Source: Palaemon carinicauda
Taxonomy: Eukaryota > Arthropoda > Malacostraca > Decapoda > Palaemonidae
Assembly: GCF_036898095.1 (NCBI RefSeq)
Contig: NC_090725.1
Span: 319,588,154 to 319,652,153 of the forward strand
Direction: 5' to 3'
Length of the DNA: 64,000 nucleotides
In this document: positions 1-10,281 of the stretch, piece by piece
How the letters are laid out: each line of letters begins with the position of its first letter
How positions within the stretch are numbered: position 1 is the first letter of the stretch
Program-made: the position numbers and the translations under genes
The notes under the pieces: generated by a model
Databases searched by the model: none
What the model was told of the DNA's origin: nothing
What the model saw: only the letters and a program-made list of their open reading frames with translations

Positions 1-78
<78 letters not shown>

Positions 79-91
79 GTATATATATGTT

Positions 92-181
<90 letters not shown>

Positions 182-189
182 ATATATAC
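1..189. repeat. (AT)n microsatellite
   Basis: Almost pure alternating AT with a few TG and TTT interruptions. Open reading frames of Tyr-Ile repeats seen here are by-products of the dinucleotide and are not genes. Confidence 0.98.
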
Positions 190-194
190 ACAGT

Positions 195-198
<4 letters not shown>

Positions 199-277
<79 letters not shown>
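199..277. repeat. (AG)n microsatellite
   Basis: About 39 perfect AG units directly after the AT tract, making a compound microsatellite. No other content. Confidence 0.98.
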
Positions 278-279
<2 letters not shown>

Positions 280-440
280 TATAATGAAAGATAACATTAT
301 CATTAATGCAGGTAATCCGTGAAACCCAAAGTTTGAAGTTCCATGTTTTCTCGATCTTTTTTCTCGTTTCCACTAGATTCAATAGAAAAGTTGTCGGATT
401 CTTGTTCGTGCGAGAACTTTTTACATGATTAGAGAAACAC

Positions 441-446
<6 letters not shown>

Positions 447-486
<40 letters not shown>
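447..486. repeat. (GA)n microsatellite
   Basis: Twenty perfect GA units in AT-rich DNA. Confidence 0.97.
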
Positions 487-488
<2 letters not shown>

Positions 489-657
489 AGGCATACATAT
501 AGTTTGCTCTAAAGTTGGTCACATGGAAATAAATAAACCACAAGATAAGTAATAAACAATCAAAATAAGATATTTTAAGAACACTAATTAAAATAGATTA
601 GATATTTCATATATAAACTATAAAAACCTAAAAAAAAAAACGGAAATAAGATAGAAC

Positions 658-712
658 AATGTACCCTCAAGCAAGAGAACTCTACACCAAGACAGTGGAA
701 GACATCAGAAAG
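658..712 (-). repeat. Fragment of (TAA)n-tailed retroposon, 5' module
   Basis: The reverse complement reads through the same segment (chain ending in a TTGCTTGAGGGTAC-like motif) as 32421-32485 on the plus strand and 51592-51660 on the minus strand. It is a roughly 50-bp remnant without the 3' tail. The family is described under the copy at 32321. Confidence 0.6.
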
Positions 713-957
713 ATTACAGTGCCCTTCTTTGTGATTTGGTATGATTTCAAGTGATATGTCAGATTAGGTATAATATATATTTCATTTAGTCATATTGATG
801 ATAAAAAGTACAAAATTTTCAATAATTTTGCTGGAATTAATTCCACTAAAAATTAAGAGAAGTGTGATAATATTATATGAAGATAATGGACCTAAAGATT
901 TTATAAAATACTGACCGCCATTAACAAAAATTGACACTGAAAATAATAATGACAAAT

Positions 958-1059
<102 letters not shown>

Positions 1060-1234
1060 CGCTTCACAAAATCCTACTTAAATCTTTCAAACAATGGATA
1101 TAGAATGGAATAGACTACCTCTGTCACTTGAGGGTCTCCAGTGCCTACGAAAAGGCAACAAACCACTAAAACCTCGACTATTTTATGAGTAAACTTTCGC
1201 TGTTCAAGCTTTGGAATACCTCACTGACTAGAAA

Positions 1235-1321
1235 GTTTCCTTTCCTCAATGGGCTATTTTTCCCTATTGGAGCCCTTGGGCTTATAGCATCTTGCTTTTC
1301 CAACTAGGGTTGTAGCTTGGC

Positions 1322-1364
<43 letters not shown>
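1235..1364 (+). repeat. (TAA)n-tailed retroposon, 3' module
   Basis: Contains the conserved stretch with GGGCTTATAGCATCTTG and CCAACTAGGGTTGTAGC, and ends in about 14 AAT units. The same module recurs at 32600-32700 and 33755-33856. A conserved 3' end followed by a simple repeat is the hallmark of a short retroposon mobilised by a non-LTR element. I recall this module as very abundant in caridean shrimps. The 5' part is missing here, as expected for 5' truncation. Confidence 0.8.
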
Positions 1365-1365
<1 letters not shown>

Positions 1366-1883
1366 GGATTCAATCGTTTCATTTACAACTTCTGTGGAAG
1401 CTTTTTCTCTTATCGTCATTTGGTATTTGAATTCGATATATAATTAGGAATTCCATCTTACATTAGCTATAGATCAGCAAAGATTAATGAAAATGTTACC
1501 GTTTTATTTTTAGTTTTTAATATTCTTTCCCATTTTATTAAAGCAAAGCGAGGATTGTGGGCTTAGTTAAAGCTTGTGACGTATAATGTTTCGATGTTTC
1601 TATCATAATACTACTCTCAGGAAAAATCGCTTCAAGCTATTTTTTACAATGTCAGTATATTCGTTTTTGTTATACCTATAAGTAACGGTTTAACAATTTG
1701 CTATTGTAGGACGCAGCAAAGGTTTTTACCGTATAGTAAGAGCTACAAGAAAATTTGCAAATGATATTAAATTATATATATAAATATTTGTAATATATTC
1801 AAACAACTAACTTTGTGTAGTAATATACCGTACACATGATGTCTAGCGGATGATCTTACCAGAATTAAATAGAATATTTAATA

Positions 1884-1885
<2 letters not shown>

Positions 1886-1970
<85 letters not shown>
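1886..1970. repeat. (AT)n microsatellite
   Basis: Pure TA alternation followed by a decaying AC/AT mixture to about 2000. Tyr-Ile reading frames on both strands here are artefacts. Confidence 0.97.
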
Positions 1971-1977
<7 letters not shown>

Positions 1978-2000
1978 TTATATATACACACAAACTTACA

Positions 2001-3331
2001 CATGCGTTGTGTGTATGATCTACGTGTATATTTGGACATATAAATATGTGCACTCTCTATGAGGGTGTCCATGCATTTGGTTTCTTGCATGAAAATCCGA
2101 CAAAAATTTTTGAGAAGTCAGAAAAGTAGTTCATCGCCTTAACTCTATTTTATAATGAATAATGGGATTTTAATTATGCTTTAAATATAGTAACCTTTTC
2201 CCTATCTTTATATCATGGTATTTAAAAAAAAAAGATACGATTAAATAAAGATTCAAACGAAAATATTTCTACGTTCCAACATTCCTGCAAAATGTATTGT
2301 TCCGCGCTCGGGTGAGTCATTACATTTCCGGTTGTAATGGAGGAAGACGAAAACAAGAATAACCTCTCAACATTTACAGCATTTTAGGTAATTAAAGGTT
2401 CCATATTTTTCCCAAGTTGGGTACCGTTAATTTAGATACCAGGTCGGGTATGCAAGTATCGTTAGATCTATTTATAAATAATAAATGGATAGATATGTAT
2501 TTGGAATGCTGGTAGGCCTGCTCTGTTTCAAATCGTCGGCCATAGGCCATGGTATTTTACTTATGGCATAAAATCCTAAGTCCAAATCCTATGTAAGCCT
2601 ACTGCGTAAGTCCAATTCATTTGTTTGATGAATATCTGATTAATAAGCTGTAGGGTATTTAAATTTTAAACAATTAAACAGATGTCTAGTTTTTGAAATG
2701 ATCTTTTTCGCCATCTTTGTGAAATATTTTTATATCGAGTTATATATATATAAAATTGTTTCAGTTCCGGCCAACTTCTGGTATCTATTGTTATTGTACT
2801 TGTCATATATTTAGATTTATACGAAAAACTTACTTGAATCTTTCACAAATTAAGGGTTACGAAAATATTGTTCCTTGAAATATTTGCTGATGAATATTGC
2901 TCCTTATTAATATCTCATTGTTTTTGTCAATGCAATGTGGGTAAATATACCTTCTCGTCTTTCTTTGGTTATGAATTATGGGCACGGTAAAAATGCTGAA
3001 AGATGGTTGCTTGCTTTTTTTCAAGATTATCAAATTAACAGCAATTTTGTCTTTCGTCCTTCTAATGATTTTAAGTGGTCAGTTGACTACCTCGGAATTC
3101 GTTGTTCAGACGTGCAGTAGTAGATTCTCATCTGTTTTTTTTTTTCGATATTGGACGTTTTCGTGTACATTACAGTCGTCTGTAAATTAATTGGCTTACC
3201 AAAAGTTGTATTTTGCTTTGTGGAGTAGTTTTCCACCTTTCCATATGAGGAAAGGCGGCCGGGGGCCAAATTAAGTAGGCCCAACCCTTAGGTTAGGTAG
3301 GTGTAATTTGGTTAGACAGTTTATCTTAAGT
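2001..3331. other. AT-rich DNA without recognisable gene
   Basis: Apart from short frames with no family resemblance (for example around 2935-3190) I see nothing coding. No tRNA-like fold, terminal repeat or microsatellite above about 20 bp was found. Confidence 0.5.
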
Positions 3332-3450
3332 ATTTGTTTACAAGACCACGCTTTCCATTTACTCCTAAATTGTGCAGTTCTGCAGCTCTCTTCTTCTTGT
3401 ACAGTAAGTAGAAGATTCTTTGGTAAATGTCTAGGAGAAGGCCGCACCCG
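3332..3450 (+). repeat. Dispersed repeat, inverted partner of 5110-5215
   Basis: This segment (ACAAGACCACGCT..., CTTCTTGTACAGTAA...) matches the reverse complement of 5118-5212 along about 95 bases. Its last 35 bases also match the reverse complement of 4590-4625. It is therefore a third copy of the palindrome arm described at 4595-5130. Confidence 0.7.
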
Positions 3451-3650
3451 TTTTTCAAGTATTAATGACGAAAAACGGCAAAAAACAACCAGATTATTGT
3501 TGCACATTGCATAGAAACATGAGGAAATGAATAAAAAAGAAACTAAGACTTAACTCTTACACACAAAATATAAGCATAAACCTACTACTACAATTATGGG
3601 GGACCCCAGTGGGAAGCGGGGTTTTCGGGTGGGGGGAGGAGGAGAAAAGT

Positions 3651-3888
3651 GATTTTTCGGGGCACTACCGAACCTTATACAACCAACTAACCTACCCTGG
3701 GAGGCCTGTACCCCTACCTAGGCCTACCAGGGGGGGGGCACCCCCCCTGCGACCCCCCCTAAAGGCCACAGTGATTTTCAGGGCACCACCGAACCTAATA
3801 CACCCACCTAACCTAGCCTAGAGGCCCTGTACCCCTACCGGGGGGGGGGGGGCTTCGCCCCCCCTGCGACCCCCCCCTTAAGGACACT
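3651..3888 (+). repeat. Two-copy tandem repeat of about 120 bp with G and C tracts
   Basis: Both copies contain GTGATTTT, a GGGGCAC(T/C)ACCGAACCT block, GGCC(C)TGTACCCCTACC, a run of 9-12 G, a short spacer and a run of 6-7 C before TGCGACCCCCCC. The copies start near 3651 and 3771. The G run and C run in each copy could pair as a hairpin. Confidence 0.8.
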
Positions 3889-4594
3889 ACCTATCACATC
3901 CATCAAACCAAATCCAAAGTGATGGTACTGCTGTATACATCGTTATACTATCACCATTATAATATACTCCATAAATTAATAAAGCTTACCTTAAATTGTT
4001 GGTTGATAAAGATGTGCTGCTGCTTTGAGGAAAACGTGAAGCCGTTGCGAAGGTTCCTTGACATGCAGGACAATTTTTATTTTGTAAAATTAAATTGTCT
4101 CTCTGGCACAAATCCACTAGTTTTCCAGAATAAGTTACACAAATTCATTGTAATTTAGGAAACAGTCAGGACAAGAAGATGGACTTTCAACTTCTTGTGT
4201 AACATGAGATGACGTGCTTGCTATGGCCACCATGTCTAAAAACGAAATGAAATGCCTGGGTAAGAGAATGTATTGCCGCGCTGTTGTATTGTTGCGCTGT
4301 GATTGGCTAAACATGTATGACGTCATAGTGGATAGGCGCTGTGATTGGCCAAACGTGTAAGACTTCATAGTGGACTAGTTTGTCTGCTGATTTTAGTGGT
4401 TACAGGGCTCATTTGAGCAAAAACAAGACACAGTCAACAGTAACAACAGACTTGGAAAAAATCTGGGAATTTGATCGTCGATGTTTTGACTATTATTGAT
4501 TTTCACTAAATTATCTCACTCGTATACCACTATTTACATACATTCCTACACATTCTAGTAAAAATAAATTGAATATCACTGATATCTTCATGCG

Positions 4595-5130
4595 GCCCTC
4601 TCCTAGACATTAACCGATTCTTTAAATGCCGGGAAAGTAGAAAAAAATTTTTAACATGTTGAGGGAGGGGGGGAGAGGGGTTATAAAAAACTAGCTTGGT
4701 TTCCTCACTAAACGACTTGGAACTGACATCAACATACCCCAAACAGAAGTTTGTGATGCCACCGTACGTAAACAGATGTTCATGATGCCAGCGCACATTT
4801 GATATACTGTATATTCAAAATATTTACCAAATAGAAAATTGAGTAATTGCACCAAAAAGTCACTTTGTGAATTGTATATTTTATGGACACTTGAGTAATT
4901 ACTCCATTTTTAACTTAGTATATATTTTGAATGTATATCATATGTACGCAGGCATCTCGAATTTCTGTTTATGTACGCTGGCATCACGAACTTCAGTTGG
5001 GTTGACTATGTTGATGCCAGTTCCAAGCTGTTTAGTGAGGAAACCAAGCTAGTTTTTTTTTATAACCTCTACCACTGTTGCTCAACATATCTACCCAATT
5101 TTTGCTTTTCCAGCATTTAAAGAACCTCCT
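4595..5130. repeat. Long imperfect palindrome (fold-back), centre near 4860
   Basis: Left arm 4600-4850 and right arm 4870-5125 are reverse complements with small gaps. Both contain CTAGCTTGGTTTCCTCACTA (right arm on the opposite strand), GATGCCA blocks and an AATT(A/G)AGTAATT region near the centre. Total arm length is about 250 bp. Such fold-backs are typical of non-autonomous DNA elements or of an inverted duplication. No coding potential is evident. Confidence 0.8.
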
Positions 5131-6027
5131 AATTACTGTACAAGAAGAGGAGAGCTGCCAGCCTAAATAATTTTGGAGCAAATGGAGAGCGTGGTCTTGT
5201 AAGCACATACCCATGTTTTTGACTAGTTTAGGTTAGATGAGTTTGTGTAGGATAGAAAGTGTCTCATAATATGCATGTTTTCTCCTAGGATAGGTTAGGT
5301 GGCGTGTGTTTGTTACAGCTAATCTCAATTTACATCATTTTCTCTATTCTCCTAGAGGGCTCCCATATCTCAAAATTTTTCTCTATATGCTTAATGGGGG
5401 CTGGTGCATAATAACTTACGTATTGGTCGATTAAAAGGTGAAGTCTATCTTTGCCAGCTTATCTGCTTTTTGTATGACGCAATCATTACCTGGTTTTTTT
5501 TTTTTTTAGCCAATTAAGAGCTTCCAAATATTTATGAAAAAGTTCCTGGATGATCTACAGCAGCCATTTTTTTTTTTTTTTACTCTTCCTTTCAGTTTGA
5601 GTTAAACCACCAAAAAGATGTCTCCAAGAGGGAACTCAAGGGAAGTACAGTCTATTTCATCTATGCCAGCAATTAATTAGGATAGAAATGCTCTCCACTC
5701 AGTGTATAGCTATTGTTACTCATGTGAAAGTAAAAAGAAAAAATTAGCCCGAAATAATGAGCCACCGGGATTGTGAACACAGCCCAACATTACTGCTTGC
5801 CAGTACATAGGGAGGTTGCAGTTTTTCTTTTCTCGCGAGCGAAACGATGGCACGGCTGAGCAAAAACCATTAGAAGGACGTGAAGTGAATCCTAGATAAT
5901 TATAATACTTTAATTTTCAACCATTTACAAGGACCATATATTTTTCCAACTAGTTATCTAGTGTTTGTTTTGCATTTCCGACGATTATTATTGTTGCAAA
6001 TTACTAGTTGTTTTGGCATTTCCCCAC

Positions 6028-6330
6028 CCCCCCAAAAAAACTTGTTTCCCACTGGGGTCCCCCATAATTGTCTATATATAATGGGGTCCAAAAACTCATG
6101 AACGGGTGGTTTGCCCCAATATAGTGATCATGGTCAGAAATGCATAAAACATAAGACAGCGAGTAAGAAAAATTTATGGTTCATATATTTGGCTAGAACT
6201 TAAAGTATTATATATTTACCATTATTTTAACTATTGTGTTTTATGCTTTTGACTTTTTGGACCCCCTTATATAAAGACAATTATGGGGGACAACAGTGAG
6301 ATAACAATTGGTTTTTGGGATATAGAATGC
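6028..6330. repeat. Inverted pair of a dispersed GGGGGAC repeat
   Basis: The reverse complement of 6046-6105 and the plus strand of 6255-6315 share TTGGACCCC, then TTATAT, then AGACAATTATGGGGGAC in the same order, so two copies face each other across a 150-bp spacer. A further plus-strand copy lies at 29570-29640. No gene is present. Confidence 0.7.
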
Positions 6331-6339
6331 CAAAAACAG

Positions 6340-7016
6340 TTTGTTTGCAGCAATATTTGTCAGAACTTCAAAATAATCGCAAGATAACCGGTGGGAAAAA
6401 TATATGGTTCATGTAAGTGGCTGAAAATTTAAATGTCACAATTCTCTGATTTACTGCATTCTAATGAATTTTAATTCACGTAGCTCACTTCGTTTGCAAA
6501 TAAACATAATCTCACTGCTATGTTCTGGCAGTAGTACATGGATGTGCTGTGCTCATCAGCTACGTGGGTCAGTATTTCGGTTTTATCTTTTAATATAACA
6601 TGAGCAACAATGGCTATACACTTAACGGTGTTTTTATCGTAATCAATTACCAACATAGATTAAATAACACTAAATTTCAGAATAGATTGTACTTCCCTCC
6701 TGGAGACGTCTTTGTGATGGGGATGGAGTTGAAACTGTGAGGGAGGATGAAAAAGAAAAATGGTTGTTGTTGAACCACATCCAAGAACTTGTGTGCGAAT
6801 ATTTGGAAGCTTGTGGTTGGTTAAAATGGCCAAGTAATTATTGCGTCATACATAAATAAACCTTGCAAAAGCAAACTCAAGCAATGCCATTAAATCACCA
6901 TCAGTCTCCCAAATGTAAACATATAGAGGAAATTGCCAAACTAGCCAGGGTTTGTCCATTTCTTATAGGGAATCCCAGTTTCGCTAGTAATTAAAGTATC
7001 GTATTTTAACCATTTT
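6340..7016. other. AT-rich DNA without recognisable gene
   Basis: Short frames only (for example 6471-6656 on the minus strand), none with recognisable motifs. No repeat boundary is visible. Confidence 0.45.
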
Positions 7017-7127
7017 GGATCACTTGTAGAATTGTCATCACAAGGTCCTTCAGAGTGACAATTCTACAGGTGAGATGCCTTGGGGTGACGATTCTACAGG
7101 TGGGGATTCTAGAGTGATGATCCTATT
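7017..7127 (+). repeat. Degenerate short tandem motif (GATTCTACAGGTG)
   Basis: Three to four imperfect units contain GTGACGATTCTACAGGTG-like cores, including one inverted unit (TGTAGAATTGTCA). The same motif set lies at 29440-29560, just beyond the far side of the DIRS cluster. This suggests that DIRS elements 1 and 2 landed within one pre-existing repeat unit. Confidence 0.65.
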
Positions 7128-7133
7128 AATTGA

Positions 7134-7302
7134 GTTTTTTTAAACACAAGACTTACCCGGTAGTTTTATATATAGCTTACGTCGTGACGTCAACGGCAGA
7201 AAATTCGAAACTCGCGCCAACCGCCAGTTGGATAGCCAGGTGTACCACCTCTGCACCCTAGCGAGGTACCTGGGAACCATTCCAGTGACCCTCATATATT
7301 CC
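7134..7302 (+). repeat. Left inverted terminal repeat of DIRS element 1
   Basis: Starts TTTTTTTAAACACAAGACTT and continues through CCGGTAG, GCGCCAACCGCCAGTTGGAT and a block ending CTCATATATTCC. It is repeated in reverse complement at 13746-13918. The outermost 30 bases instead match the left half of the ICR in reverse complement. Confidence 0.93.
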
Positions 7303-7521
7303 CTGCCGTCGCTAGCGGCGACACGTGAATTCTACTCCGTCATTACTGATCGTTTTTTTTTGGTGAAGTACAAATCTTTGGTTATTGACTCCCTCTTGTT
7401 TTTTATCTCGCTTTGGATATTTCTTGGTTTTGTTGTGATTAGATGATTTTTGACCTTTGCTTGTCTTAATTCTCTTCAAATTTTCAAAATGGCCACCCCC
7501 CCCCCCTATTACTTTTAGGTT

Positions 7522-10281
7522 ATGTGTGACTAGTGGGTGTAAGACCCGTTTGGCTAAAGCCTCTCGACCCCCATTCTCTCTTGTGTTGCTTGTAGGGGTA
7601 AAGAGTGTGATTTAGGTGATCGCTGTGACGAATGTGTTTTGTTGTCAGAGCATGAATGGATTAATTTTGATAAATACAGGCGTAAACTTAAAAGGGATAG
7701 ATTGAGGCGTAGTTCTTCTCGCTCTTCTAGAGATATTTCCTCCTCCCATGTCATTGATCCTATTCCTTCACCTGTAGTGGTAGATCCTGATTCCACTATT
7801 GCAATTGCTAAGGAACCTTCCCTTAAGGATATGTTTGTGGCCATTCAAGCTCTTGGCGCTAAAGTTGAATCTTTGGCTGCGGACAGGACACAGTTGATGT
7901 CCGATGAGTGTCTTTTGAAAGGTGAAGGTGCAAGTGCAGTGAAGTTAAGTGCAGTGGAGGGTGCGCCTGCTCGTGTCTGTCGTCCTCCTAGTCCTAGACC
8001 TCTTCCAAGCTCCCCAACCCCTGGGAGAAGGAATGTCGAAAGGCGAAAGGAGTCGAGAGGCTTTAACAAACGAGCAGACGTCCCCTCGAACGTACCTTTG
8101 GGCGCCTCCCAGGACGTTCGCCCTCACCATCGGAAAGGTGAGGTTGAGTGTTTTTCGTCGTCTTCGGATGACCCCTTGTCTAAAAGAGGCTGGAAGCTCG
8201 CTTCCAGGCCTCTTAAGAGATCCTATGATACGGCCTATCGACGTCCTGTTAGTTCTAAGCCTGGATGCAGTCATTGGGATTCTCCAGAGCCTTTTGAAAG
8301 CCCCCCGACCAAACGTCCTTTTAGGACTCTGGACGTTCCCAAGGATCCTTCTGGCTCTATTCCGTTTAGAGGTGAGGAGAACGTTATGACCTCATCGCCG
8401 ATTTCGCAACGTTAGGATCCTGACTTTGTTTTTCTTCAAGACATGCAAAGCAGAAGCAACTCTCTTCCTTTATGCAATCATACCAGCGTAACGACAAATC
8501 TTGTATCAGCGATCGTGATCGGAGAAGTGAGCCAGGTTGTGTTTCCGAGCGGCCTCGTACTCGGGGTTCGAAGCTTCCTGCTAGCCGATTCGAACGGCCT
8601 TTAGGAAGCGATCGTGATCGTTTTCCTAAGTCCGCGGTCCACGGTTCTTCTATTGAACGTGTTCGAGACTGTGTGCCTGTGCGTTCTTCTAAGGAGGATG
8701 TCGGACGTCCTGTTAAACAGGTTTTTGATCGCCCTTCGACTCAGGCTCCTGAACTTCCTCCTGAACAGGCTGCCGATCCTCAGGTTCAGACTGCCGAACG
8801 TCCTTGCAAACAGGCTACCGAACGTCCTTTTAAACAGGCTGCCAAACGTCCTATCCTTCAGGAAGTTTCCCTCTCTGCCAATTACTTTAGTGAGCGTCCT
8901 TCAGGTTGCTTTTCTGGGATGGTTACAGTTGAACGAGTCGCTGAACAACGAGTAATTCGTAGTTCCGATTGCTTGCCAGTGGTTGACGGCAAGCGTGTTT
9001 CTGAATATGATCCTGAACGTCCTTTCCCTGGTCATATCTCGGATGTTAGTTTGGACTACGAGGAGGAGCCTTATCCTTTTCAAGACATTGATGCGGTTCA
9101 TGTACAGGAACTTCTCGCCTCCGATCGGACTGATCGCGAGCGTTCGGTTGAGCGACACGCGACTCTGCCGCCTGTTACTGTTCGCAATGAGACTGTTTCT
9201 GTTGCGGTTGGCACTCAGATTTTTTCTCATATTGATACCGCTCTTAACCCTTCTGCTCCCGGAGGAACGTCGCTGGAGAATGAAGTAGAAGCGCAGCTTT
9301 CTCCTTTGGAGTTTGATGACATTTCAGAAGACGAGGATTCTGTTTCTTTCCGTCATTCGGCTGATCTTAAAAAACTTATGAAAGTTTTTACAGAAGAGTT
9401 TTCGGACTTTTTTGTGCCTATAGCTCCGCGCTTTTCCTCCTTCTGAGTTTACTTTAGGGAAAGCCTCTAAGAAAGCCCGTTTTACGAAGATGGTTCTGTC
9501 ACGTTCGTCCAAGAGAGCTCTGAAATTAATGGGTGACTGGTTACAGTCCAAGAAGGCCTTAGGAAAGACATCTTTTTCCTTTCCTCCAGCTAGACTGGCT
9601 TCGAGGTCGAGCATCTGGTACGAGACGGGAGAAGTTCTCGGCTTGGGGATTCCTGCCTCTGCCCAGGGAGATTTCTCAAGCCTCGTAGACGCTCCTCGTC
9701 GGTCGGCCATGAGGAAGACCAAAATTTTTTGGTCCACTTCAGAGATGGACCACCTTCTCAAAGGAATTTTTAGGGCCTTTGAAGTTTTTAACTTCCTAGA
9801 CTGGACACTGGGGGCCTTGGGTAAGAAAGTTGAGGCTTTTAAAGAGGGGGATACCTCTGCCCTGGTCCATTTGATGTCGTGCATGGACAAGGCCTTAAGG
9901 GATGGCGCTAATGAGCTTGCAGCTCTTTTTTCCGCAGGCATCCTTAAGAAAAGAGACCAACTTTGCTCTTTTCTTTCGCTGGGGGTGACTCCCTTCCAGA
10001 AGTCCGAACTCTTATATGCTCCTCTTTCTCCATAACTGTTCCCGCAAGAACTTATCAGGGAGATCTCTGCAGCTTTAGCTCAGAAGGCCACTCAGGATCT
10101 TGTCTCCAAGTCCGCTAGAAAGGATTTACCTTCCTCTTTTGTCAGCCGCAAGTCTAAGGAAGATACTTTTCCTAAGTTTTCCCAGCACTTTCGAGGAAGA
10201 TCTTCTAGTAGGGGTAGCTCCAGACCTGATGCTAGAAGGAGTAAGAGAAGAGGTTTCAGGGCAGGGCGAAGCAGTGTCTGA
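7522..10281 (+). pseudogene. gag: DIRS element 1 gag, broken into several frames
   Basis: Structural (Gag) protein that should coat the element RNA. The N-terminal zinc-binding segment (CVACRGKEC...CDEC, about 7582-7640) is in frame with the long open stretch to 8415. Its upstream cysteine part is in another frame, so the start region has an indel. The reading continues in a second frame (8472-9446) and returns to the first at 9490. The middle is Arg/Ser-rich with degenerate 8-residue units (KQATERPF, KQAAKRPI) near 8800-8850. The conserved C-terminal domain (9490-10035) is followed by an in-frame TAA at 10033 and then a basic tail (RGRSSSRGSSR, RRSKRRGFRAGR) ending at TGA 10279-10281. It overlaps RT in the +1 frame. 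Family assignment rests on position and on resemblance to element 2. Confidence 0.8.

Larger units (their letters stand above)
3591..6070. mobile_element. Candidate 2.5-kb element bounded by 25-bp inverted repeats
   Basis: The left end begins CAATTATGGGGGACCCCAGT at 3591-3615. The right end at 6046-6070 is its exact reverse complement over 25 bases. The interior holds a 120-bp tandem duplication and a large imperfect palindrome but no transposase-like reading frame, so the unit would be non-autonomous. I could not define a clean target duplication. The same terminal motif occurs singly at about 6280 and 29590, so this could instead be two inverted fragments of one dispersed repeat that flank unrelated sequence. 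Confidence 0.45.

Noticed and set aside
15..303. Open frames of Tyr-Ile and Arg-Glu or Ser-Leu repeats
   Set aside because: They are translations of (AT)n and (AG)n microsatellites on both strands. The same applies to frames at 931-1113, 1850-2090, 36486-36722 and 48620-48886.
3290..3302. Telomere-like TTAGGTTAGGTAGG
   Set aside because: Only two imperfect units in a TAGG-rich stretch, with no array. The arthropod telomere repeat would be TTAGG in long runs.
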